Below, in pieces: positions 26,731 through 35,935 of a stretch of 45,727 nucleotides of DNA (positions are counted from its first letter, which is position 1; the number at the start of each line of letters is the position of its first letter). Source of the stretch: an uncultured Burkholderiales bacterium (GTDB lineage: Bacteria > Pseudomonadota > Gammaproteobacteria > Burkholderiales > Burkholderiaceae_C); NCBI GenBank assembly GCA_902825995.1, contig CADEDE010000017.1:1-45727 (forward strand). Reading direction: 5' to 3'. Below the pieces are notes generated by a model. The model was given only the letters and a program-made list of their open reading frames with translations. It had not been told where the DNA came from and searched no databases. The translations under genes and the position numbers were made by a program.

Positions 26731-27114
26731 TCAGATCCCCCAAAATCGTTGCGCCAGTGCGGCGATCCAAATCCCGGCACACAGCAGCAGCGACAGCATG
26801 ACGGCAGCGCTGCCGAGATCCTTGGCGCGTTTGGACAGTTCGTGCCATTCGTAGGAGACACGGTCGACCACGGCCTCGATGCCGGAATTTAGGAGTTCGA
26901 CGATCATCACCAACAGCACCGATCCCGCCAGCAGGGTCACCTGGACCCAGCCCTGGCCCAGCCAGAGCGACGCCGGCAGCATCGCGGCGGCGAGCCAGAC
27001 TTCCTGTTTGAAAGCGTTTTCGCCGGTGTAGGCCAAGCGCAGGCCGCTGGCTGAGTGACCGGCGGCCCGGACAATCCGATCGATGCCTGTCCGCCCCTTG
27101 AACTCGTTGCTCAT
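26731..27114 (-). CDS. dgkA: Diacylglycerol kinase DgkA
   Basis: A 127-residue trimeric inner-membrane kinase that returns diacylglycerol to phosphatidic acid. The amphipathic N-terminus (GLRLAYTGENAFKQEVWLAA) has the active-site Glu/Asn region. Three membrane helices follow, with the signature VELLNSGIEAVVDRV and KRAKDLGSAAVMLSLLL. Length is typical (about 120). ATG 27114 overlaps the stop of the RDD gene (ATGA), indicating translational coupling. Confidence 0.93.
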   Translation of the reverse strand: MSNEFKGRTGIDRIVRAAGHSASGLRLAYTGENAFKQEVWLAAAMLPASLWLGQGWVQVTLLAGSVLLVMIVELLNSGIEAVVDRVSYEWHELSKRAKDLGSAAVMLSLLLCAGIWIAALAQRFWGI

Positions 27115-27650
27115 GCGCCGGATTGTGCCCGCCGGGCCGCCGGTCGCCACGTGACAAGCTGCGTGCCGCACAAAGCGTCATGCCAGAACTGGCGCTGCGG
27201 ATGCAGCCGAGACAGCAGCGCATACGCAATCACGCCCACCGCCATCAGGGTGAAGATTTGCGCCGCGCTGTGCAAGCCGGCCAGCCACGCTGTCACCAAG
27301 GCGGGGACGAACCAGACCCAGCTGGCGAGGTAGCGCAGGGTAGCGCGCGCTGGGCCGACCGGTCGGCCGTCGTGGGTGAGCAGCCGGACATGCCAGGCGC
27401 GCATCGCCACCGTTTGGCCGCCGTGGCTCCAGAACCAGACGAAGTAGATCGCCAGCACGATGAACAGGAAGGCCTGCAGGCCGGCCTGGCCTCGCAGCGC
27501 ATGATGTTGCTGGGTCAACGACGAATACAGATAGCCGGCGATCATGAGCACGCCGAACAGCAGCACGCCTTCGTAGAGGAAGGCGGCCAAACGCCGCGCC
27601 AGGCCGGGCGTTTCGAATGCGTCAACGGGCTGCGCCGGCGCAGCCTTCAT
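27111..27650 (-). CDS. RDD family membrane protein
   Basis: A 179-residue integral membrane protein with the RDD-domain pattern. The N-terminal GLARRLAAFLYEGVLLFGVL has an aromatic-Glu pair near the usual RDD aspartate positions. A second helix leads to HGGQTVAMRAWHVRLLTHDG, the typical GQT/KTLG-like turn, then LRYLASWVWFVPALVTAWLA and a C-terminal helix ending RQFWHDALCGTQLV. The function of the family is mostly unknown; some members transport compatible solutes or sodium. ATG 27650 overlaps the DUF3106 stop codon by 4 bases and its own stop overlaps dgkA. Confidence 0.85.
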   Translation of the reverse strand: MKAAPAQPVDAFETPGLARRLAAFLYEGVLLFGVLMIAGYLYSSLTQQHHALRGQAGLQAFLFIVLAIYFVWFWSHGGQTVAMRAWHVRLLTHDGRPVGPARATLRYLASWVWFVPALVTAWLAGLHSAAQIFTLMAVGVIAYALLSRLHPQRQFWHDALCGTQLVTWRPAARRAQSGA

Positions 27651-28399
27651 TGCGCCTTGTGCGGCGGGCCGTTGTCGCGCTCGGGCGAGCGCGCGGCAGC
27701 GCCCTGCGCGCCGCGTTGTGGCAGCAGCGTCGCGTTATCGACAAAACCTTGCGTCGCGGCCACCTTGGGCAGGCCAGCCTGTTGGTGTAGCGGTGGCGTG
27801 GCGGGTTTGGACACCAGGTTAGTCGAGGCGCCGGAGCCGCGCTGCACGACAGTCGGGCCGACCGGATGCACCGGTGCCGCCGCCGGCGCTCGAACGACGC
27901 TGGACTTGACGCTGGACTCAGCCTCGCGCGACGCGCGAGCGGCGGGGCGACTGCGGCCGGCTTGCTCGGCCAGCGCGCGGCGCTGGTCGGCCGGTAGCAC
28001 GCGATAGGCTTCCCACTGCTGTTTGCGCTCTTGCGGGCTGATCTGGCGCGCCTCCTGGAAATTCAGTCGGGCCGAGCCGCGCTCTTGCGGCGACAGGCGC
28101 GACCAGTTGGAGAGTCGCTGTTGGACGCGATTGCGCTCCTCGGTCGGCAAGGCCGGAAACCGGTTGGCCACCTCGGCCCACTTTTGCTGCTGCGACGGAG
28201 TGATGGATTTCCAGTCGCGCTCCAGCGGCGTCAGCACGCCACGTTGTGCTGGGCTCAATTCATTCCAGGCCACAGGGCCGGTGGCGGGCAGCGTCTGCGC
28301 GAATGCGGCGCAGGCAGCCGCCAAGCAGCAGGCGCTCGCCAGCATGGCGCGCCAGCGGCGCGTTAGCGCGGTCGCGCCTGTGCGGCTGTCTGCGGTCAC
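27647..28399 (-). CDS. DUF3106 secreted protein
   Basis: A 250-residue protein with a signal peptide (RRWRAMLASACCLAAACAAF-AQ). Three short W-containing repeats follow: WNELSPAQRGVLTPLERDWK, QQKWAEVANRFPALPTEERN and NWSRLSPQERGSARLNFQEA. QISPQERKQQWEAYRVLPAD completes the DUF3106 region, up to about residue 140. The remainder is Pro/Ala-rich and low in complexity. It is probably periplasmic. The start is GTG 28399, whose GTGA overlaps the stop of the DUF3619 gene. Position behind a sigma factor and a one-helix membrane protein suggests a role in that signalling unit; nothing more can be said from sequence. Confidence 0.8.
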   Translation of the reverse strand: MTADSRTGATALTRRWRAMLASACCLAAACAAFAQTLPATGPVAWNELSPAQRGVLTPLERDWKSITPSQQQKWAEVANRFPALPTEERNRVQQRLSNWSRLSPQERGSARLNFQEARQISPQERKQQWEAYRVLPADQRRALAEQAGRSRPAARASREAESSVKSSVVRAPAAAPVHPVGPTVVQRGSGASTNLVSKPATPPLHQQAGLPKVAATQGFVDNATLLPQRGAQGAAARSPERDNGPPHKAQ

Positions 28400-28857
28400 G
28401 GTCGCGCCGTCTTGAGGAACTCGGCGAAACCCTGGTCGCGGTAGGCCTCGGGCGGCAGGTCGTCAGTCAGGATCGCAGCATCGACCTCGGCCGCGGCCTC
28501 GATCTGGGAGCGTGCATATTGGTTGTCGATCAGTACCAGACCCGCCAGCAGAACCGCCAGCGGCAGCAGTGAGCCCAAGCGCAGCCACCACGGCGTGGTA
28601 CCGGATTCAGGACCACCCTCCAGCACAGCGGTGCCGCCTGAGGCCCCCATGACCGATAGCGCCGCGGCCGCCGTGCTGTGTTCCTTGCGCGCTGCGGCCA
28701 GGGCCTGGTCATGCGCAAAGCGCAGCCGCGTGTCGATGTCGGCATCGGCAGTCTTGCTTTGCAACTCGTTGAGCGCGGCGGTCAGGCGCAGCGCAAAGCG
28801 CGCCTGCGCGGCTTCGGCGCTGCGCTGGGCGAGGGCGGATGGCGGCAAATGGATCAT
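28396..28857 (-). CDS. DUF3619 single-pass membrane protein, possible anti-sigma factor
   Basis: A 153-residue protein with a soluble N-terminal part of about 90 residues (RFALRLTAALNELQSKTADA, DIDTRLRFAHDQALAAARKE). One membrane helix follows (LGSLLPLAVLLAGLVLIDNQ, about 100-118), then an acidic C-terminal tail that would be periplasmic (AAILTDDLPPEAYRDQGFAE). It belongs to DUF3619. Its ATG 28857 overlaps the stop codon of the sigma-factor gene (ATGA). The topology and tight coupling resemble anti-sigma factors of ECF sigma factors, but it has no recognised anti-sigma motif, so that role is inferred. Confidence 0.8.
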   Translation of the reverse strand: MIHLPPSALAQRSAEAAQARFALRLTAALNELQSKTADADIDTRLRFAHDQALAAARKEHSTAAAALSVMGASGGTAVLEGGPESGTTPWWLRLGSLLPLAVLLAGLVLIDNQYARSQIEAAAEVDAAILTDDLPPEAYRDQGFAEFLKTARP

Positions 28858-29423
28858 AGCGTGACTCCCTTGGAGCGCAGAGCCTTTGCCAGTGCGTGAA
28901 CAGCCCGGGAACAGTGCGTTTTTACACTGCCTTCCGAGCACCCCATGACAGACGCAGTCTCTGCAACATCCAGTTCCTCCCAGTAACGAAGCAAGAACGC
29001 CTCCCGTTGACGCGCGGGCAGTTGTTGCACCTGGGTGTCGATGATCTGCAGGGTCTGCATCCGGCCGACCGAATCCGCCGTGTTTTCGGTGCCGGTCTGG
29101 CCGCCGGAGGTATCAAGCAATTCGAGCAGGTCAAAGTCGCCGCCATCGTCATCAGCGCCCTCGAACTCCGACAGGTTGATAAACAGTGCATTGCGCACCT
29201 TCTGGCGCCGAAACCAGTCCATCGTGGCGTTGGACAGGATGCGCTGAAAGATCAGCGGCAATTCGGCCGCTGGCCGGTCGGCGTATTTCTCGGCCAGCCG
29301 GATCATGGAATCCTGCACGATGTCCAGCGCCGCCTCGTCATTGCGCACCGTATAGGCGCTGCGTTTGAAGGCGCGTTTCTCGACGCTCTTGAGGAAGTCG
29401 GAGAGTTCTTTGTCGGTGGCCAA
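28854..29423 (-). CDS. ECF-like RNA polymerase sigma factor
   Basis: A 189-residue sigma factor of the extracytoplasmic-function type. Region 2 is RNDEAALDIVQDSMIRLAEK with FQRILSNATMDWFRRQKVRN (about 28-78). An acidic linker follows (EFEGADDDGGDFDLLELLDT), then region 4 with LPARQREAFLLRYWEELDVA and a helix-turn-helix ETASVMGCSEGSVKTHCSRA (about 150-172). It heads a leftward string in which each gene overlaps the next by four bases down to dgkA. The apparent start is TTG 29423 without a strong ribosome site; a later start would cut region 2, so TTG is kept. Divergent from ilvB. Confidence 0.88.
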   Translation of the reverse strand: MATDKELSDFLKSVEKRAFKRSAYTVRNDEAALDIVQDSMIRLAEKYADRPAAELPLIFQRILSNATMDWFRRQKVRNALFINLSEFEGADDDGGDFDLLELLDTSGGQTGTENTADSVGRMQTLQIIDTQVQQLPARQREAFLLRYWEELDVAETASVMGCSEGSVKTHCSRAVHALAKALRSKGVTL

Positions 29424-29684
29424 GGCGGCAGCGGCGTGGGGCGCGAGGCCCCCGGCTTGGGAGCGCGGCGAATTATGTCACCGCACTGCAAAGGGGCCTG
29501 ACGCCGCCGGTACGGGCATCGACCGATGCCATAATATTATTTCGCACAACGCACTTTGGGGTCTGAGTTGGGCGACCCGACCCGGGCGCCCGGTATTTGA
29601 CTGCGCAGGTTCCACATCCGCCTCACGAGGGCGCGAGCAGGAACACCGATGGTTTTTCGTCAGAGAAATTCACAGAGGTTCTCA
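29424..29684. other. Intergenic region between the sigma-factor gene and ilvB
   Basis: About 260 bases that must hold divergent promoters. An inverted repeat ggcatc-gacc-gatgcc (29515-29530) is followed directly by the AT-rich ataatattat (29531-29540), the only such stretch here. It reads as a -10-like element in both directions. I see no leader peptide rich in Ile, Leu or Val upstream of ilvB, so attenuation like that before leuA is not evident. Confidence 0.35.
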
Positions 29685-31475
29685 ATGGACATGTCTGCCG
29701 CAGAAGTCAAGCGTGCCGCATCGGCACAGGCTTCTTCACCTTCCACACCGCCCACCCCATCTCGCGAGCCGAATGGCTCGGAGATTTTGATTCGCTGCCT
29801 GCAGGCCGAAGGCGTCAAATACCTTTGGGGTTACCCCGGCGGCGCGGTGCTCTATATCTACGACGCGCTGTACAAGCAGGAGTCGATCCAGCATGTGTTG
29901 GTGCGCCACGAGCAAGCAGCGGTGCATGCCGCCGATGGCTACGCGCGCGCCACCGGCGATGTCGGCGTGGCGCTGGTGACCTCGGGCCCGGGCGTGACCA
30001 ATGCCGTCACCGGCATCGCCACGGCGTACATGGATTCGATCCCGATGGTGATCATCACGGGCCAGGTGCCGACGCCGGCGATCGGCCTGGATGCCTTCCA
30101 GGAATGCGACACCGTCGGCATCACGCGGCCGATCGTCAAGCACAACTTCCTCGTCAAGGACGTGCGCGACCTGGCGTTGACGATGAAGAAGGCGTTCCAT
30201 ATCGCGCGCACCGGCCGGCCTGGGCCGGTGGTGGTGGATATTCCCAAGGACGTGTCGCTGAAGACGGCAGCTTTTCACTATCCAGAGCGCATCGAGATGC
30301 GCTCGTACAACCCAGTCAAGAAGGGCCACGGTGGCCAGATTCGCAAGGCGGTGCAGTTGCTGCTGGCGGCCAGGCGACCCTACATCTATACCGGCGGCGG
30401 CGTGATCCTGGGCGAGGCTTCGGCCGAGTTGCGCGAGCTGGTGCATCTGCTTGGCTTCCCCTGCACCCATACGCTGATGGGCCTGGGCGCAGTTGCTGCC
30501 AGCGACCCACAGTTCCTGGGCATGCTCGGCATGCATGGCACCTTTGAGGCCAACATGACCATGCAGCACTGCGACGTGCTGCTGGCGGTGGGGGCGCGCT
30601 TTGACGACCGCGTGATCGGCAATCCGAAGCACTTTGCCTCGGTCGAACGCAAGATCATCCACGTCGATATCGACCCGTCGAGCATTTCCAAGCGGGTCAA
30701 GGTCGATATCCCGATCGTCGGCGATGTGAAGGACGTGCTGCAGGAGTTGATAACGCAGGTCAGGGAAGTGCAGGCGCGGCCGGACAAGCCCGCGCTGCAG
30801 GCCTGGTGGGCGCAGGTTAACGATTGGCGCAAGCGCGACTGCCTGGCCTTCAAGAGGAGCGCCGATGTCATCAAGCCGCAGCAGGTGGTTGATACCTTGT
30901 GGCGCCTGACCAAGGACCGCGATACCTACATCACCAGCGATGTCGGCCAGCACCAGATGTGGGCCGCGCAGTTCTACCGCTTCGAAGAGCCGCGGCGCTG
31001 GATCAACTCTGGCGGCTTGGGCACGATGGGCGTGGGCCTGCCCTATGCGATGGGCATCAAGCTGGCCAGGCCGGATGCGGATGTGTTTTGCATCACCGGC
31101 GAAGGTTCGATCCAGATGTGCATTCAGGAACTCTCGACCTGTCAGCAGTACAAGACGCCGGTGAAGATCGTGTCGCTGAACAACCGCTATCTCGGCATGG
31201 TGCGGCAGTGGCAGGAACTCGATTACGAGGGCCGTTACTCGCACAGCTACATGGATGCGCTGCCGGATTTCGTCAGGCTCGCCGAGGCCTACGGCCATGT
31301 CGGCCTGCTGGTGGAAAAGCCGAGTGATGTCGAGCCGGCGCTGCGCGAGGCGATCCGTTTGAAGGATCGCACGGTATTCCTCGATATCCGTACCGATCCG
31401 ACTGAAAACGTCTGGCCGATGGTCAAGGCTGGACAAGGCATCTCGGAGATGCTGCTGGGCTCCGAGGATCTGTAG
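29685..31475 (+). CDS. ilvB: Acetolactate synthase, large (catalytic) subunit
   Basis: A 596-residue thiamine-diphosphate enzyme, first step of valine/isoleucine/leucine synthesis. Seen are GVKYLWGYPGGAVLYIYDAL, the catalytic Glu in VRHEQAAVHAADGYARATGD, and the FAD/dimer region GARFDDRVIGNPKHFA. The cofactor-binding motif runs CITGEGSIQMCIQELSTCQQ to VSLNNRYLGMVRQWQ, with GEG in place of GDG. The first 30 or so residues are a low-complexity extension rich in Ser/Pro. ATG 29685 has an agagg site; ATG 29649 is an alternative. The small subunit gene follows, but after an unusually long 162-bp gap. Confidence 0.95.
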   Translation: MDMSAAEVKRAASAQASSPSTPPTPSREPNGSEILIRCLQAEGVKYLWGYPGGAVLYIYDALYKQESIQHVLVRHEQAAVHAADGYARATGDVGVALVTSGPGVTNAVTGIATAYMDSIPMVIITGQVPTPAIGLDAFQECDTVGITRPIVKHNFLVKDVRDLALTMKKAFHIARTGRPGPVVVDIPKDVSLKTAAFHYPERIEMRSYNPVKKGHGGQIRKAVQLLLAARRPYIYTGGGVILGEASAELRELVHLLGFPCTHTLMGLGAVAASDPQFLGMLGMHGTFEANMTMQHCDVLLAVGARFDDRVIGNPKHFASVERKIIHVDIDPSSISKRVKVDIPIVGDVKDVLQELITQVREVQARPDKPALQAWWAQVNDWRKRDCLAFKRSADVIKPQQVVDTLWRLTKDRDTYITSDVGQHQMWAAQFYRFEEPRRWINSGGLGTMGVGLPYAMGIKLARPDADVFCITGEGSIQMCIQELSTCQQYKTPVKIVSLNNRYLGMVRQWQELDYEGRYSHSYMDALPDFVRLAEAYGHVGLLVEKPSDVEPALREAIRLKDRTVFLDIRTDPTENVWPMVKAGQGISEMLLGSEDL

Positions 31476-31637
31476 GGCAAGCCCAGGCGCGGGCATCGGT
31501 CGGCGTTACCGCGCCGCTCGGATCCAACGCCGCCGCCGCTCTCCAGATCGGAGATTTTCAAACTTGTTATCGAACCGCGTGGCCAAGCAACGCCGATCAC
31601 CGTCGGCAGCCGTGAAGAGCGCGCCAGGACGAAGTTC
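31476..31637. other. Unusually long ilvB-ilvH spacer
   Basis: 162 bases without a gene, where large and small acetolactate synthase genes usually lie within a few bases. I see no clear promoter, hairpin or coding frame. It has the same base composition as its surroundings. Confidence 0.4.
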
Positions 31638-32129
31638 ATGAAACACATCATTGCGCTGCTGCTCGAGAACGAGCCTGGTGCGCTGTCGCGCGTGGTGGCG
31701 CTGTTTTCCGCCCGCGGCTACAACATCGAAAGCCTGACCGTCGCGCCAACCGAGGATGCCTCGCTGTCGCGCATGACCATCGTCACGACTGGCAGCGACG
31801 AAGTCATCGAGCAGATCACCAAGCACTTGAACCGATTGATCGAAGTGGTCAAGGTGGTCGATCTCACCGAGGGCAGTTTCACCGAACGCGAGCTGATGCT
31901 GGTCAAGGTGAGGGCAGTGGGCAAGGAGCGCGACGAGATGAGCCGCATGGCGGACATTTTCCGCGGGCGCATCATCGACGTCACCGATAAGAGCTACACC
32001 ATCGAGTTGACCGGCGACGGCGCCAAGCTCGATGCCTTCCTCGTCGCGATCGATCGCGACGCGATTTTGGAAACGGTGCGCACGGGGGCCAGCGGTATCG
32101 GCCGCGGCGAGCGCATTCTCAGGGTTTGA
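31638..32129 (+). CDS. ilvH: Acetolactate synthase, small (regulatory) subunit
   Basis: A 163-residue regulatory subunit that activates the large subunit and confers valine feedback inhibition. An N-terminal ACT domain starts MKHIIALLLENEPGALSRVV, with the GYNIESLTVAPTED loop where valine binds. The C-terminal ALS_ss domain contains ELMLVKVRAVGKERDEMSRM, FRGRIIDVTDKSYTIELTGD and the family end GIGRGERILRV. Length is standard. It precedes ilvC by 24 bp. Confidence 0.96.
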   Translation: MKHIIALLLENEPGALSRVVALFSARGYNIESLTVAPTEDASLSRMTIVTTGSDEVIEQITKHLNRLIEVVKVVDLTEGSFTERELMLVKVRAVGKERDEMSRMADIFRGRIIDVTDKSYTIELTGDGAKLDAFLVAIDRDAILETVRTGASGIGRGERILRV

Positions 32130-33170
<1,041 letters not shown>

Positions 33171-33188
33171 GTGGCTATCCTCGCGCCT

Positions 33189-34025
33189 ATGGCTGAAGAC
33201 TCGCTCGATCCATTCGACGACGCAGCACAAGCGTCCGCAGCGCCGCTGCGGACGAAGCGCAAGGGCTTGTATATCCTGCCCAATGGCATCTCGCTGGCGG
33301 CGCTGTTTGCCAGCTTTTATGCCATCGTGATGGCGATCAATGGCCGTTTCGAGGCGGCGGCCTATGGTGTTTTCGCGTCGGCCGTGCTCGACAGTCTGGA
33401 TGGGCGTGTCGCGCGCATGACGCATACGCAGAGTGCGTTCGGCGAACAGATGGACAGCCTGTGCGACATGGTCAGCTTCGGTCTGGCCCCCGCGCTGATC
33501 GTCTATGTCTGGGCGCTCCAGGGCCTGGGCCGCTTCGGCTGGATGGCCGCCTTTGTTTATTGCGCCGCGGCGGCGCTTCGCTTGGCGCGGTTCAACGTCA
33601 ATATCGGCGTTGTCGATAAGCGCTACTTCCAGGGCCTGCCCAGTCCGGCGGCCGCGGCCCTGGTGGTCGGGCTGATCTACATGATGGACGACCTGGGATT
33701 CAAGAATGTGAACGCGCTGCGGTGGCTCGAATGGACCGCCTTCGCGGTCACGCTGTATGCCGGCCTGTCGATGGTCACCAACGCGCCGTTCTACAGCTTC
33801 AAGGACGTGAGCTTCAAGCGCAGCGTGCCCTTCATCGTCATCGTCGCCATTGCACTGGCCATTGCCGTGATCAACATCCACCCGCCGATCGTCCTGTTCG
33901 CCTTGTTCTGCCTCTATGGATTTTCGGGCTACGCGGTCTATGCCTACAAAAAGGCCAAGGGCAAGCCGGTCAGCGTGATCGCAACTTCGACCGACGAGCC
34001 GGATGAGGCCGGCCTTCACCGTTGA
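33189..34025 (+). CDS. pssA: CDP-diacylglycerol-serine O-phosphatidyltransferase
   Basis: A 278-residue membrane enzyme that makes phosphatidylserine, the precursor of phosphatidylethanolamine. The CDP-alcohol phosphatidyltransferase signature D-x2-D-G-x2-A-R-x8-G-x3-D-x3-D is complete, in LDSLDGRVARMTHTQSAFGE plus QMDSLCDMVSFG. About eight hydrophobic segments are visible, and RLARFNVNIG and KRYFQGLPSPAAAALVVG are typical. The start is uncertain: ATG 33189 is used here, while GTG 33171 directly follows the ilvC stop and adds six residues. The position after ilvC is common in betaproteobacteria. Confidence 0.93.
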   Translation: MAEDSLDPFDDAAQASAAPLRTKRKGLYILPNGISLAALFASFYAIVMAINGRFEAAAYGVFASAVLDSLDGRVARMTHTQSAFGEQMDSLCDMVSFGLAPALIVYVWALQGLGRFGWMAAFVYCAAAALRLARFNVNIGVVDKRYFQGLPSPAAAALVVGLIYMMDDLGFKNVNALRWLEWTAFAVTLYAGLSMVTNAPFYSFKDVSFKRSVPFIVIVAIALAIAVINIHPPIVLFALFCLYGFSGYAVYAYKKAKGKPVSVIATSTDEPDEAGLHR

Positions 34026-34050
34026 CTCGCTGTGCTACATTGACGCCGTG

Positions 34051-34107
34051 ATGTTCCAGCCCGACTCGATTTCGCTGCTACTACCTGGGGTGCTTGAGGC
34101 GCGCTGA
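34051..34107 (+). CDS. Leucine-rich leader peptide of the leuA attenuator
   Basis: An 18-residue frame, MFQPDSISLLLPGVLEAR, ends at TGA 34105-34107. Residues 9-11 are three consecutive leucines, coded ctg-cta-cta, and residue 15 is a fourth (ctt); Ile7 and Val14 are also branched-chain. CTA is otherwise rare in this GC-rich sequence, as expected for control codons where ribosomes stall when charged tRNA-Leu is scarce. A terminator follows 30 bases later and leuA starts at 34219. No strong ribosome site is visible before the ATG. The attenuation role is inferred from layout and content. Confidence 0.6.
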   Translation: MFQPDSISLLLPGVLEAR

Positions 34108-34136
34108 TCATCCACGTTCCCATTTCTCCCGGATCG

Positions 34137-34175
34137 ACGGCCCGCCCAGCGCAACGCAGCGGGCCGTTTGCTTTT
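34137..34175 (+). terminator. Attenuator terminator upstream of leuA
   Basis: acggcccgc (34137-34145) and gcgggccgt (34159-34167) form a perfect 9-bp stem with a 13-base loop, followed by ttgctttt. It lies between the leader peptide and leuA, not after a gene, which is the arrangement of an attenuator. gcgctg at 34101-34106, in the leader's last codons, can pair with cagcgc at 34147-34152 in the terminator loop and may help form the competing structure. Confidence 0.7.
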
Positions 34176-34218
34176 GTGTCGTGCAACCGGGCTGCGTGCA
34201 AACACTCAGAAAGACGCC

Positions 34219-35913
34219 ATGCCCATGCTCCAACAACCCGCCGCCAAGTACCGCGCCTTCGCGCCGGTGCGGCTCGCCGACCGCCGCTGGCCCGACGCCG
34301 TGCTCACGCGGCCGCCGCGGTGGTGCAGCGTCGATCTGCGCGACGGTAACCAGGCCTTGATCGAGCCGATGGATCCGGCGCGCAAATTGCGCCTGTTCAA
34401 GACCCTGGTGCGCATCGGCTTCAAGGAGATCGAGGTTGGGTTTCCGTCGGCTTCGCAGGCCGATTTCGACTTCGTGCGCCTGTTGATCACCCAAGGCCTG
34501 ATTCCCGACGACGTGACGATCCAGGTTCTGACGCAAGCCCGCGAAGCCCTGATCGATCGGACCTTCGAGTCGCTCGCAGGCGCTCCGCGCGCCATCGTGC
34601 ATCTGTACAACGCCACTGCGCCGGTGATGCGCCGCGTGGTACTGGGGCTCGACGAGGACGGCATTGTCGGATTGGCGGCGACGCATGCGCGCTTGGTGCA
34701 CGAGCGCGCCGCCCGGCAGCCGCAAACTCAATGGACTTTCCAGTACTCGCCGGAAATGTTCTCGGGCACGGAGTTGGCCTTCTCCAAATATGTCGTCGAT
34801 GCCGTGACTGCCGTCTGGGAGCCGACGACGGATCGAAAATGCATCGTCAATCTGCCCTCGACGGTGGAGCATTCGACGCCCAACATCTTCGCCGACATGG
34901 TCGAGTGGATGCACCGCCACCTCGAGCGCCGCGACGCGATCGTGCTGTCGGTGCATCCGCACAACGACCGCGGTACCGGCACGGCGGCCGGCGAGTTCGC
35001 GTTGATGGCGGGTGCCGACCGCATCGAAGGCTGTCTGTTCGGTAACGGCGAGCGCACGGGCAACGTCGACGTCGTCAATATCGCGCTCAATCTGTACACC
35101 CAGGGCGTAAATCCGGGCCTGGACTTCTCCGACATCGATGAGGTTCGGCGTTGCGTCGAGCACTGCAACCAGTTGCCGGTGCATCCGCGCCACCCGTATG
35201 TCGGCGATCTGGTTTACACCTCGTTCTCGGGCTCGCACCAGGACGCGATCAAGAAGGCCTTTGCGGTGCGGCGCGAAGGCGAAGTGTGGGATATGCCGTA
35301 TTTGCCGATCGACCCCAAGGATCTTGGCCGCAACTACGACGCCGTGATCCGCGTCAACAGCCAGTCGGGCAAGGGCGGCATTGCCTACCTGCTCGAAGCC
35401 GAATACGGCCTCGAGCTGCCGCGCCGCTTGCAGATCGAGTTCGGCCAGGCGGTGCAGGCGGTGATGGACGAGCGTGGGACCGAGCTGACCGCGGCCGACA
35501 TCTGGGCTGTCTTTGAAGCCGAGTATTGCTTGGCAGGAACGCGAGCACCGGTGGTCGAACACTGTGCGCTGGTCGAGCAGGACGACAGCAGCGTTGAACT
35601 GAATGCCGATGTGCAGTTTGGCCGTGATCGCATTGCCTTGCAGGGTCGCGGCAACGGGCCGGTCGATGCTTTTGTCGAAGGTTTGGCAAGCGCGCTTGGC
35701 ATGGAGTTGCGCGTGCTCGACTACCACGAGCATGCGATAGGCTCGGGCGCACAGGCGCGCGCGGTTGCCTATATGGAGTTGCGCGTCGGCGCGGCCCGCA
35801 CGCTGTTCGGCGTCGGCATCGACGCCAACATCCTGACGGCCTCGATGAGGGCTGTCTTGTCAGCGCTGCTGCGTGCCGGCATCACCACGGCGATCGCCAA
35901 CGCACACAGTTGA
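34219..35913 (+). CDS. leuA: 2-isopropylmalate synthase, LeuA2-type (actinobacterial-like form)
   Basis: A 564-residue enzyme condensing acetyl-CoA with 2-oxoisovalerate, the first committed step to leucine. It belongs to the longer, Corynebacterium/Mycobacterium-like form. Starts [20 protein letters not shown], with [20 protein letters not shown] as the metal/active-site start. [40 protein letters not shown] and [20 protein letters not shown] give the metal-binding and catalytic His/Arg/Glu positions. A C-terminal leucine-sensing region follows (about 420-564). ATG 34219 and ATG 34225 are both possible. It is preceded by a putative leucine attenuator and followed 22 bp later by a second, type-1 isopropylmalate synthase gene. 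Confidence 0.93.
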   Translation: MPMLQQPAAKYRAFAPVRLADRRWPDAVLTRPPRWCSVDLRDGNQALIEPMDPARKLRLFKTLVRIGFKEIEVGFPSASQADFDFVRLLITQGLIPDDVTIQVLTQAREALIDRTFESLAGAPRAIVHLYNATAPVMRRVVLGLDEDGIVGLAATHARLVHERAARQPQTQWTFQYSPEMFSGTELAFSKYVVDAVTAVWEPTTDRKCIVNLPSTVEHSTPNIFADMVEWMHRHLERRDAIVLSVHPHNDRGTGTAAGEFALMAGADRIEGCLFGNGERTGNVDVVNIALNLYTQGVNPGLDFSDIDEVRRCVEHCNQLPVHPRHPYVGDLVYTSFSGSHQDAIKKAFAVRREGEVWDMPYLPIDPKDLGRNYDAVIRVNSQSGKGGIAYLLEAEYGLELPRRLQIEFGQAVQAVMDERGTELTAADIWAVFEAEYCLAGTRAPVVEHCALVEQDDSSVELNADVQFGRDRIALQGRGNGPVDAFVEGLASALGMELRVLDYHEHAIGSGAQARAVAYMELRVGAARTLFGVGIDANILTASMRAVLSALLRAGITTAIANAHS

Positions 35914-35935
35914 ATTCAATCGAGGAGTTGTTTGC

